From NCBI GenBank assembly GCA_019120475.1, contig DWVA01000220.1, forward strand, positions 1-13,287: a stretch of 13,287 nt of DNA. Direction: 5' to 3'. Positions 1 to 8,000 of this stretch are shown in pieces. The notes below the pieces were generated by a model that had not been told where the DNA came from, searched no databases, and saw only the letters and a list, made by a program, of their open reading frames with translations. Every line of letters starts with the position of its first letter. The first letter of the stretch is position 1. The stretch is from Candidatus Blautia intestinipullorum (GTDB lineage: Bacteria > Bacillota > Clostridia > Lachnospirales > Lachnospiraceae). A program made the position numbers and the translations under genes.

Positions 1-59
1 ATTAGTCTTTTTCATATCAACTGACAATTCGTTTACTTCATCTGTTTCTATGCTCAGTC

Positions 60-88
60 TTGAAATTCCGGCGATTTAATATTATAAT
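60..88 (+). promoter_or_regulatory. Sigma-A-type promoter of pgi
   Basis: TTGAAA (60-65) and a perfect TATAAT (83-88) are separated by exactly 17 bases, close to the housekeeping sigma consensus. Transcription should start near 95, giving a leader of about 45 bases before the pgi start at 140. AAGGAGG (124-130) lies 9 bases before that ATG. I see no operator or riboswitch in the short leader. The bases before the promoter (1-59) hold no supportable feature. Confidence 0.85.
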
Positions 89-139
89 CAGACATATAAA
101 AATGTTAGGAACATATTAAATTTAAGGAGGAATCCAAAC

Positions 140-1720
140 ATGATTACCTGGAATAATTTAGACACACTTGCTTCCTATAAGAAGCTTTTTGAGGTGGAAA
201 AAGTAAATCTTGCGGAAGCGATGAGCGGAGAAAACGGCGCGGAACGTGTCAGAAAGTACAGTGTGCCCATGGCGGAAGGTCTTGCCTACAATTTTGCAGC
301 AAAGCAGGTGGACGATACAGTGCTGGACGGCTTAAAGGCTCTTGCCGAAGAAGCGCAGCTTACAGAGAAATTCGAGGCTCTCTATAATGGAGAGGTGCTC
401 AATACAGGAGAAAAACGTCTGGTTCTTCACCATCTGACAAGAGGACAACTGGGGAATACCGTTGAGGCGGACGGCGTGGACAAGCGCGCGTTTTATGTGG
501 AGCAGCAGAGAAAAATCGCCGAGTTTGCGGAAAAGGTACATAAAGGTGAGATTACGAACGGAGCAGGCGAGAAATTTACAACTGTTGTCCAGATCGGTAT
601 CGGAGGAAGCGACCTCGGTCCCCGCGCAATGTATCTGGCACTGGAAAACTGGGCGAAGAAAAACAATGCGTTTAAGATGGAGGCCAGATTTATAAGCAAC
701 GTAGATCCGGATGACGCGGCCGCTGTTCTTTACGGCATTGACGTGGCTCATTCCATCTTTATCCTGGTATCAAAATCCGGAACCACACTTGAAACCCTGA
801 CAAACGAGTCCTTTGTAAAAGACGCTCTTTCCAGAGAAGGCCTGGATCCCTCCAAACATATGATCGCTGTTACCAGTGAAACTTCTCCTCTTGCAAAGAG
901 CGACGATTATCTGGCAGCCTTCTTTATGGACGATTATATCGGCGGACGTTATTCCTCCACTTCTGCAGTAGGCGGCGCTGTATTGTCGCTTGCCTTCGGA
1001 CCGGAGGTATTCGCGCAGTTCCTGGAAGGCGCTGCTGCTGAAGATAAGACAGCGTTAAATAAAGATGTATTGGAGAATCCGGCTATGCTGGACGCTCTGA
1101 TCGGCGTATATGAAAGAAACGTGCTGGGATATCCAAGTACCGCTGTTCTTCCGTATTCCCAGGCGCTGAGCCGTTTCCCGGCTCACCTGCAGCAGTTGGA
1201 TATGGAGTCGAACGGCAAGTCTGTAAACCGTTTCGGACAGCCGGTGGATTATGTGACAGGACCGCTGATCTTCGGAGAACCGGGAACAAACGGCCAGCAT
1301 TCTTTCTATCAGCTTCTGCATCAGGGAACAGACATCGTTCCTCTTCAGTTTATTGGATTCAGACACAACCAGATGGATACAGATGTTGTGATCCAGGAAA
1401 GCACAAGCCAGCAGAAGCTTTGCGCTAATGTTGCGGCGCAGATCATGGCTTTTGCCTGCGGAAAAGCAGACGAAAATCTTAATAAGAATTTTGAAGGAGG
1501 ACGTCCTTCCAGCATCATCATCGGCGATCAGGTTAATCCTCGTTCCCTGGGCGCGCTTCTGGCGCATTTTGAAAACAAGGTAATGTTCCAGGGCTTCCTG
1601 TGGAATCTGAACAGCTTTGACCAGGAAGGCGTTCAGCTTGGAAAGGTACTTGCGAAGCGCGTACTTGCCCATGAGACAGACGGCGCTCTGAAAGTATACA
1701 GTGATCTTCTGAATATATAA
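140..1720 (+). CDS. pgi: Glucose-6-phosphate isomerase
   Basis: This cytoplasmic glycolytic enzyme interconverts glucose 6-phosphate and fructose 6-phosphate. The 526-residue chain has both family signatures: DYIGGRYSSTSAVG (265-278) and the C-terminal SFDQEGVQLGK (492-502). Catalytic residues known from rabbit PGI (Arg272, Glu357, His388, Lys518) have clear counterparts at Arg270, Glu356 in QLDMESNGK, His387 in NGQHSF and Lys502. The phosphate-binding SKSGTTLET stretch is at 211-219, and IGIGGSDLG at 152-160 is also intact. The length fits the longer PGI form rather than the roughly 450-residue form of Bacillus. The start is supported by AAGGAGG 9 bases upstream and by a near-consensus promoter. 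The gene is followed by its own hairpin terminator, so it is probably monocistronic. Nothing is missing or broken. Confidence 0.98.
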   Translation: MITWNNLDTLASYKKLFEVEKVNLAEAMSGENGAERVRKYSVPMAEGLAYNFAAKQVDDTVLDGLKALAEEAQLTEKFEALYNGEVLNTGEKRLVLHHLTRGQLGNTVEADGVDKRAFYVEQQRKIAEFAEKVHKGEITNGAGEKFTTVVQIGIGGSDLGPRAMYLALENWAKKNNAFKMEARFISNVDPDDAAAVLYGIDVAHSIFILVSKSGTTLETLTNESFVKDALSREGLDPSKHMIAVTSETSPLAKSDDYLAAFFMDDYIGGRYSSTSAVGGAVLSLAFGPEVFAQFLEGAAAEDKTALNKDVLENPAMLDALIGVYERNVLGYPSTAVLPYSQALSRFPAHLQQLDMESNGKSVNRFGQPVDYVTGPLIFGEPGTNGQHSFYQLLHQGTDIVPLQFIGFRHNQMDTDVVIQESTSQQKLCANVAAQIMAFACGKADENLNKNFEGGRPSSIIIGDQVNPRSLGALLAHFENKVMFQGFLWNLNSFDQEGVQLGKVLAKRVLAHETDGALKVYSDLLNI

Positions 1721-1730
1721 CAGTATTACA

Positions 1731-1769
1731 GCGCCGCCGGATGGAAATTTCCACCGGCGGCGTTCTTTT
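1731..1769 (+). terminator. Rho-independent terminator after pgi
   Basis: A G+C-rich stem pairs CGCCGCCGG (1732-1740) with CCGGCGGCG (1754-1762). A self-complementary TGGAAATTTCCA extends the hairpin inward, with A1741 unpaired. TTCTTTTC follows directly as a short T-rich tract. It starts 11 bases after the pgi stop, where a terminator is expected. The T tract is interrupted by C, so some read-through into the regulator gene starting at 1799 is possible. Confidence 0.85.
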
Positions 1770-1798
1770 CGTCTAAGGGGAAAGAGAGGGAAAACGCT

Positions 1799-2503
1799 TT
1801 GAAAATTGCGGTATGTGATGACGAAAAAATTTTTTCGGAAATGATGAGGGAGGTTCTGGAACAGTATTTCCGCAGCCTGGATGTGGAAATACGGACATTT
1901 TCGTCCGGAACCGCGCTTCTGCGCGAAGTAAAGAAGGATCCTTACGCGTATTTCTGCATTTTCCTTGATATTGAAATGCCAGGACTTTCCGGCATCCAGA
2001 CGGCGGAGGAATTGAAAAAAGAAAGAATTTCTGTTCCTGTGATACTTCTTACCAGCCATGAGGAATATGCGCTGAGAGGTTACGAGGTAGGGGCGTTTCG
2101 CTTTCTGGTGAAGCCGGTAAACCTGGAAAAGCTTTATCACGCGCTGGAAGCGGCGGAAAAACAGAAAGTACTGGAACAGAGACTGATTGTCAGCCAGGAT
2201 GGGAGAGAATACTACCTTCCCTTGAATCAGATCCTTTACTTTAAAAGTGAAAATGTGTACATAGTGATCTATACGGAGACAGGACATTATCTGATACGGA
2301 AGAAACTGAAAGAACAGTGTAAAGAACTGCCAGAGCTTCAGTTTTTTCAGGTGCACAGAAGCTATATTGTTAATATGTCAAAAGTGCAGGCTTATGATGG
2401 AAAAGAAGTAGTGCTGGCGGATGGAACGAGGGTTCCTGTTGGAAGAGGACGCAGGGCTGCTTTTCAAAAAGCGGCTGCCAGGTTCCTGAAAGAGTGCGGA
2501 TAG
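1799..2503 (+). CDS. LytTR-family response regulator (AgrA/ComE type)
   Basis: This cytoplasmic DNA-binding response regulator is probably phosphorylated by the kinase encoded 15 bases downstream. The receiver domain (about 1-120) has the acidic pair Asp7/Asp8, the phospho-acceptor Asp57 in FLDIEMPG, the switch threonine Thr85 in LLTSHE and Lys105 in LVKPV. The LytTR DNA-binding domain covers about 128-231 and includes the typical FFQVHRSYIVNMSKV stretch (182-196). At 234 residues it has the normal size for the family. The start is a TTG. It is chosen because the receiver begins directly with KIAVCDDE and because a purine-rich AGAGAGGG (1783-1790) lies 8 bases upstream. Only about 30 bases separate the pgi terminator from this start, so no separate promoter is obvious; read-through or a promoter inside the pgi end must serve it. 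LytTR regulators bind paired direct repeats, and such a pair is found at 3864-3894. The specific regulon name is unknown. Confidence 0.93.
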   Translation: MKIAVCDDEKIFSEMMREVLEQYFRSLDVEIRTFSSGTALLREVKKDPYAYFCIFLDIEMPGLSGIQTAEELKKERISVPVILLTSHEEYALRGYEVGAFRFLVKPVNLEKLYHALEAAEKQKVLEQRLIVSQDGREYYLPLNQILYFKSENVYIVIYTETGHYLIRKKLKEQCKELPELQFFQVHRSYIVNMSKVQAYDGKEVVLADGTRVPVGRGRRAAFQKAAARFLKECG

Positions 2504-2518
2504 GCATGGAGGAGGAAG

Positions 2519-3862
2519 ATGAAGGGAACAGTCTTATTTTCTGTTATTCATAATTGCATATCCGCGGCGGAGATTCTTCTTGCGCTTCTGGGAATAAAAC
2601 GAATCGTATACCTGGAGGCTCCTCTTTCATGCCGGAAGAGCGTAATAACCTATCTGGCCGCTTTTTTTCTGACTGTTTTTGCAGGTCAGATAGTGTTTCA
2701 GGCTTCAGAAAGCATGGCTGTTCTGTCAGCTCTGATTTTTTTCTGCGTACATATCTTCCTGACAAGGAAGAAGCGCAGACTGGCCGGAACCGGACTTCTG
2801 TTTCCTGCTATGGGATATCTGACCGGCCTTCTGGCTCTGTTTTATGGAGTTCCTTATACATTTGGAAATTATCCTGAGAACAGTAGCTGGATTTATGTGG
2901 CTGACGGAATATTCTGGATGGGAACGGCGGCGGTATATTGCGGCAGAGAAAAAATAAAACAGTCCTTTCGGCTTGACGCGCCTTACCGGAAGCTGGGGCC
3001 ATGGGAGAGAAGATTTCTACATATCTGCGGGCTGTTTCTTCTTGTTATAGGGTTTATGATGATCGGAGTGAAGGAAACCGGAATGGAGGAGGGCGCTTCC
3101 AGGATTTTTACAGGCTTTGGATGCTTTGCAGTGATCCTTCTGGAAATTTCTGCAGTGATCCTGATCCATCAGGAAAATCAAAAAGATTATTTTCAGTATA
3201 TGACAACTGTGGGAGAACATTATCTGAAGACAGAGCTGAACCACTTCCGGGCGTATCAGGAAAGGGAAGAAAAGATGCGAAGCTTCCGCCATGATATAAA
3301 CAACCACCTTCTTTGTCTGAAAGAGCTTGCCGGACACGGCGATCTGGAAAGGGCAAAGGCGTATATACTGGAGCTGCAGACTATACTTGGAGAGAGCAGA
3401 CAGGATTTTTATACAGGAAATGAAATCGCGGATGCGATACTGAATGAAAAAAATATACTGGCCAGAGCCGGAAATATTGAAATAACACTGGAGGGAAAAA
3501 TACAGGACTCTTCTGGTATCCGGGCAACAGACATATGTACACTTTTCGCCAATGCTCTTGACAATGCGCTGGAGTATCTGAACCGACAGGAGAAAGGCCC
3601 GAAATGGATATCCGTAGAGATCAGGCAGCAGGGAAAGATGCTGACCCTTGTTTTTCAGAATCCGGTCCATGAAGAGGCGATTTTTTCTCCTGGCATCACC
3701 GCAAAGGAAGAAAAAGACGAACATGGCCTGGGAATCCTGAATATGACATACGCCGCAAAAAAATATAAAGGAAGCCTTCACAGAGAGATCCGGAAAAAAC
3801 ATGATATTACGGTCTACAGCCTGGAAATCCTTATTTTTTTGCCGGAAGCTTCTGTTTCATAA
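2519..3862 (+). CDS. GHKL sensor histidine kinase (AgrC/ComD-like)
   Basis: This membrane sensor kinase is partnered with the LytTR regulator just upstream. The N-terminal 220 residues contain about six or seven hydrophobic segments (roughly 5-25, 42-62, 66-81, 90-111, 124-141, 166-184, 196-218) and no large extracellular domain, as in peptide-sensing AgrC-type kinases. A helical linker leads to the phospho-acceptor box FRHDINNH (256-263), with His258 as the likely phosphorylated residue. The ATPase domain has the N box around Asn345/Asn349 (LFANALDNALE) and the G box HGLGILNM (402-409). At 447 residues it is of usual size. GGAGGAGG (2508-2515) overlaps the end of the intergenic gap and gives a tight ribosome site, so the pair is probably translated from one message. 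The ligand is not known. A peptide ligand is inferred from the family, and no precursor gene is seen nearby. Confidence 0.92.
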   Translation: MKGTVLFSVIHNCISAAEILLALLGIKRIVYLEAPLSCRKSVITYLAAFFLTVFAGQIVFQASESMAVLSALIFFCVHIFLTRKKRRLAGTGLLFPAMGYLTGLLALFYGVPYTFGNYPENSSWIYVADGIFWMGTAAVYCGREKIKQSFRLDAPYRKLGPWERRFLHICGLFLLVIGFMMIGVKETGMEEGASRIFTGFGCFAVILLEISAVILIHQENQKDYFQYMTTVGEHYLKTELNHFRAYQEREEKMRSFRHDINNHLLCLKELAGHGDLERAKAYILELQTILGESRQDFYTGNEIADAILNEKNILARAGNIEITLEGKIQDSSGIRATDICTLFANALDNALEYLNRQEKGPKWISVEIRQQGKMLTLVFQNPVHEEAIFSPGITAKEEKDEHGLGILNMTYAAKKYKGSLHREIRKKHDITVYSLEILIFLPEASVS

Positions 3863-3863
3863 C

Positions 3864-3894
3864 GTTTACAACAGGGAGAGCGCTGTTTACAACA
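3864..3894 (+). promoter_or_regulatory. Probable LytTR-regulator binding site (direct repeat)
   Basis: GTTTACAACA occurs twice without mismatch, at 3864-3873 and 3885-3894. The period is 21 bp, two helical turns. LytTR regulators such as AgrA and PlnC bind direct repeats of about 9 bp with a 12-bp spacer, the same period. The first copy with its left flank (AACGTTTAC) fits the AgrA-type half-site well; the second is weaker outside the identical core. A partial third copy, GTTTCAT, starts at 3854, 10 bp before the first. The pair lies just after the kinase stop codon and about 30 bp upstream of the -10 box at 3924. Binding is inferred. Confidence 0.7.
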
Positions 3895-3923
3895 AAAAAC
3901 GGCGGCTTTCTCTCCTTTTGCTT

Positions 3924-3929
3924 TATAGT
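3924..3929 (+). promoter_or_regulatory. -10 box of the CPBP protease promoter
   Basis: TATAGT matches the -10 consensus in five of six positions. The -35 position 17 bases upstream reads GGCGGC, nothing like TTGACA, as expected for a promoter that needs an activator. The paired direct repeats end 29 bases before this box, a spacing typical of LytTR-activated promoters. Transcription would start near 3936, about 30 bases before the ATG at 3967. Confidence 0.6.
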
Positions 3930-3966
3930 AAAAGAAACAACAGCGAAAGGAAAAAGGAAGAACAAA

Positions 3967-4908
3967 ATGAAGAAAGAACTGAAAAAACAGATGAACCGGA
4001 CGGTAAGAAGTGTTTTTATTTATCATCTGATCCTGGTAGGCGTTTCTTTTCTGTATATTTTATGGAAAAGTGCAGGAAATGCGGGCCTGACGGGAGTGGA
4101 CGCTTTTTCAGAGCAAATGCTGAAATATGCTATGGACAAGGCCGGACTTCTTAGTCTTGCAGGTACGGCGGCCGGTCTTCTTTATATGGCTGTCCGATAC
4201 AGAAAAACGAAAGATATCCGCCATATGCTTCATGAAAAGAAACCTATGACAATACAGGTATTTCTGGCAGCATTCTGTGTGTTCATGTCATGCCAGGTGC
4301 TGTTTGCGGCAGCATCGTCACTTGCGGAGCTGCTCCTGAATCCTTTTGGCTATACACTGTCAAAAGCGGCTGAGAGCGCCTCGGCGGTTAGTACGACGTT
4401 TTCCATGTTTTTTTATAGTACGCTGGCGGGACCTATAGCCGAGGAACTTGTTTTCCGCGGATATATTATGAGAAGACTGCTGCCCTTTGGAAAGGAATTT
4501 GCCATAGTTATATCAGCCGTACTGTTCGGGCTGATACATGGAAACTTCCTGCAGGGAAGCTTTGCTATGGGGGCAGGATTGGTGCTGGGATATATCGCTG
4601 TGGAATATTCCATGAAATGGTCTCTTGTGATCCATATTTTGAACAATCTGGTGTTTTCTGATCTGATGGGAAGAATGTCTGAAATGATGGCGGAGCCCTT
4701 AAAGTCTGTTTTTACCTGTGGAGTTCCTGCTGCGTTTTTTATAACTGCAGTCTTGATTCTTTTCCTGAACAGAGAGAAGATAAAAAAATGGAGGAAAAAT
4801 AACCGTATTGGAAAAAGATACTGTCTTTATGCATTCACCTCTGTATGGATGATCCTTTTTATTATCATGGAAGTCATGACGGCAATGAATGGAGTGAGTA
4901 AAATATGA
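3967..4908 (+). CDS. CPBP-family intramembrane metalloprotease
   Basis: This is a multipass membrane protein of the CPBP (Abi/CAAX-protease-like) family, whose members act as intramembrane glutamic or metal-dependent endopeptidases. All three family motifs are present: EELVFR with Glu159, Glu160 and Arg164; FGLIH with Phe187 and His191; and HILNN with His223 and Asn227. Hydrophobic segments lie near 16-34, 60-77, 95-118, 143-157, 176-190, 195-212, 250-267 and 286-303. AGGAAG (3955-3960) lies 6 bases before the ATG. The direct repeat and -10 box upstream suggest control by the neighbouring LytTR regulator. In bacteriocin and peptide-signalling loci such proteases can serve in peptide maturation or self-immunity. 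Whether that holds here is not shown, because no peptide gene is visible. The catalytic residues look intact, so an active enzyme is expected. Confidence 0.9.
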   Translation: MKKELKKQMNRTVRSVFIYHLILVGVSFLYILWKSAGNAGLTGVDAFSEQMLKYAMDKAGLLSLAGTAAGLLYMAVRYRKTKDIRHMLHEKKPMTIQVFLAAFCVFMSCQVLFAAASSLAELLLNPFGYTLSKAAESASAVSTTFSMFFYSTLAGPIAEELVFRGYIMRRLLPFGKEFAIVISAVLFGLIHGNFLQGSFAMGAGLVLGYIAVEYSMKWSLVIHILNNLVFSDLMGRMSEMMAEPLKSVFTCGVPAAFFITAVLILFLNREKIKKWRKNNRIGKRYCLYAFTSVWMILFIIMEVMTAMNGVSKI

Positions 4909-4914
4909 AAACCG

Positions 4915-4957
4915 GCGGCTGTGGGAAAGCTTTTCCCATGGCCGCTTTCTTAATTTT
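4915..4957 (+). terminator. Rho-independent terminator after the CPBP gene
   Basis: A 14-bp stem pairs 4915-4928 (GCGGCTGTGGGAAA) with 4932-4945 (TTTCCCATGGCCGC). As RNA it is fully paired, including two G-U wobbles, with a three-base loop. TTTCTTAATTTT follows. It starts 6 bases after the protease stop codon. It ends the regulator-kinase-protease block and separates it from the ABC transporter gene. Confidence 0.88.
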
Positions 4958-4978
4958 GTGGAAAATTGCAGGCAAATG

Positions 4979-4987
4979 TGATAAAAT
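4979..4987 (+). promoter_or_regulatory. Candidate extended -10 promoter of the ABC transporter gene
   Basis: TGA followed by TAAAAT (4982-4987) resembles an extended -10 element. No good -35 lies at 17 bases; TTGTGG at 4956-4961 has a 20-base spacer, longer than usual. Because a terminator lies just upstream, a promoter is expected in this gap. The leader would be about 75 bases, ending with AAGGAAG (5055-5061) 9 bases before the ATG at 5071. I see no direct repeat like that at 3864-3894 here. Confidence 0.4.
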
Positions 4988-5070
4988 GATAAGATCGGAC
5001 TTAGAGACAGAACTGTTGAGAATAAAACGGGGGCAAAGTGGAAAAGTAATGAGAAAGGAAGAAACTTTAA

Positions 5071-8000
5071 ATGCTTCAGATCAAAGAGATCTACAAACAG
5101 TATAAAACTGGCAATCTGGTGCAGAAGGCTCTTGACGGAGTAAGCCTGAATCTTCGGGAGAACGAATTCGTCGCTATCCTGGGGCCCAGCGGCTCCGGCA
5201 AGACGACTCTTCTGAACATTATCGGCGGGCTGGATCGTTATGACAGCGGAGATCTTATCATTAACGGGATTTCAACGAAGAAATATAAAGACAGAGACTG
5301 GGATTCCTACAGGAATCACACCATCGGCTTTGTTTTTCAGAGCTACAACCTGATCCCTCACCAGACTGTCCTGGCCAATGTGGAACTGGCGCTGACCATA
5401 TCAGGAATCTCAAAAGGCGAGCGAAGGGAGCGCGCCAGAAAAGCCCTGGAGCAGGTGGGGCTGGGTGAGCAGATCCATAAAAAACCAAATCAGATGTCCG
5501 GCGGACAGATGCAGCGGGTCGCTATTGCCAGAGCTTTGGTAAACGATCCGGAAATCCTTCTTGCAGATGAGCCTACCGGCGCGCTGGACAGCGATACCAG
5601 CGTGCAGGTCATGGATCTTTTAAAAGAAGTGGCAAAGGAACGTCTGGTAGTCATGGTAACACACAATCCGGAGCTGGCAGAGCAGTACGCCACGCGTATC
5701 GTAAACCTGAGAGACGGAAAGATACTTTCGGATTCTATGCCTTATGAGGTGGACGAGGCGGCTCTGGAAGTTCCCAGACATGAAAATATGGGAAAGTCCT
5801 CCATGTCGTTTCTGACGGCCTTATCACTGAGTTTTAACAACTTAAAAACAAAAAAAGCCAGGACGATCCTGACCTCATTTGCAGGTTCCATTGGAATTAT
5901 CGGAATTGCCCTGATCCTTTCCCTGTCAACAGGAGTCAATGATTATATTCAGTCTGTAGAGGAAGAGACGCTTTCCGAATATCCTCTGGAGATCAGCAGC
6001 ACCGGCGTGGATCTTACGTCCATGATGATAGACGCCGCCAACAGTACGGTATCCGGCGGAGAGGGACAGGTGGGCGTCAATGAGATGGTGACGAATATGT
6101 TTTCAAAAATGGATTCCAATGACCTGGAGTCTTTGAAAACTTATCTGGACAGCGGAGAGAGCGGCATAGATGATTATGTGAATTCTATAGAATATACATA
6201 TAATGTGTCGCCTCTGATTTTTCTGGATAATAAAAACGGGACGCGTCAGGTGAATCCTGACCGCTCTTTTGCGGCCCTGGGCCTGGGATCCGGGCAAAGC
6301 ACCAACAGCCTGATGTCCATGTCCATGAATACCGATGTGTTCTATGAAATGCCGTCGGATGAAGACCTGTATAAAGACCAGTATGATGTAATGGCGGGGC
6401 ACTGGCCGGAGAAATATGATGAATGTGTGCTGGTTCTTACATCCAATGGAAATATCAGCGATCTTATGTTATATACTCTTGGACTTCGCGACGGAGAGGA
6501 ACTGGACAGGATGGTAAAGCAGTTTGCCGAGGAGGAAGACGTGGAAACGCCTGAAGATATCCGGGAGTATTCCTATGACGAGATCCTGGGGATCCGGTTT
6601 AAGCTTGTCAACAGCGCGGATCTTTATGCGTATGACGAAGAATATAACGTATGGACGGATAAATCCGGAGACGAAGACTATGTGGAGAAAACCGTAAATA
6701 ACGGCAAAGACCTTACCATTGTGGGAATCGTAAAGCCGTCGGAAGGAACGGATATCGCCATGCTCACAAGCGGTATCGGCTATACGCCGGAGCTTACCAG
6801 CCATGTGATCGATGAGGCGGCTGACAGCCGGATCGTAAAAAACCAGCTTCAGAATAAAAATATAAATGTGTTCAGCGGAAAAGAGTTTGGAGAAGAGGCA
6901 GAAGAGGACGAGTTCGACGTATCTTCTCTTTTCAGTGTGGACGGAGAAGCGATGGAGAAGGCGTTTCAGATAGATGAGGATGCTTTTTCCTCCCTGGATC
7001 TGTCCGCGCTTTCCGGAATGGATATAGATACATCGGCTTTGGGGGGCGCTTTTCAAATAGACGGAAGCCAGTTGGATTTAAGCGGTATCATGAACATTGA
7101 TCTGGAGAAAATTCTGCCGGAGGTATCAGAGGATCTGAAACAGAAGGCGGAGGATTTAGGCAAAAGACTGGATCTGGAAATTTCAGAGGAAGAACTGCGT
7201 GCAATGACGGAGGATATGATCAGAGGATTCCAGGAGAGCCTTCCGGAAGATTCCGATATTGAATTCACAGATCCTGCCCAGAGCTTCCAGGACTATCTGG
7301 AAACAGAGGAGGCAAAAAATATTCTGGAAGAAAGTATCCGGAATCTGATATCGTCAAACATAAGTGTGTCCGTTCCTACGGATCAGCTATGGGGAATCGC
7401 GGCGCAGCTTGTAACGGATTACCAGAATTATGCAAAGGAAAATAATATTGAAGAATCCAGTGTTGCAACGATCATCGCTTATCTTCAGCTTCCGGAGGTA
7501 CAGCAGAATCTGACGGCACAGGCGGAGAACGTGATCCGGAACAGCATTGACATTCAGATCCAGCCGGATCAGATCCAACAGATTTTTGCGGCTCTTCTGG
7601 CCGGATACCAGAAGTACGCGGCGGAGTATGTGCTGCCGGATGCGGCGGCAGTTGGACAGGCTTATTTAGATTATCTGAAATCAGATGCCGGACAGAAGCG
7701 GCTTTACAGTAATCTTGCCGAGGCTGTGGATCTGAATGCCGCGGCAGAAGAAGTTTCCGCGATCTTTCAGGATGAAGGGAAAACCATACAGGAGGAAGTA
7801 GAAAAACAGTTCCGTTCCGGTATGGAAAGTATGCTGGGACAGATTGGAAATAATATCAGCGCCGCTATGCGTCAGGCGGCCGGACAGATCGGTTCCGCCA
7901 TGGCGGATGCGATCCAGCAGTATGTGGGACAAATGAGTTCTGCTATGGAGAATGCCGTCAGTATAGACGAAGACGCTTTTATGAATGCGATCCAGGTAAA

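Noticed and set aside
31..49. GTTTAC and GTTTCT copies upstream of the pgi promoter resembling the LytTR repeat
   Set aside because: They are 13 bp apart instead of 21, match only in the first few bases, and lie ahead of a consensus promoter that needs no activator.
1..75. Stop-free - strand frame of 25 codons running off the left edge, including a possible ATG at 15
   Set aside because: The translated stretch looks faintly protein-like, but there is no Shine-Dalgarno site before the ATG at 15 and no other ATG after the in-frame stop. A divergent gene starting here cannot be supported from this window.
1055..2356. 433-codon open frame on the - strand
   Set aside because: It lies antisense to pgi and the response regulator, crosses the pgi terminator, and gives a His/Arg/Phe/Leu-rich sequence without recognisable motifs. 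The sense frames are clear conserved proteins.
2554..2877. 107-codon + strand frame within the kinase gene
   Set aside because: Out-of-frame overlap with the N-terminal membrane region of the kinase; no separate ribosome site and no hydrophobic pattern of its own.
4905..5105. 66-codon + strand reading frame whose ATG overlaps the CPBP stop codon, with GGAG about 10 bases upstream
   Set aside because: It runs through the terminator hairpin (4915-4957) and the candidate promoter and then overlaps the ABC gene start in another frame. The protein shows no family features. It is probably chance, although the overlapping ATGA start gives it slight plausibility.
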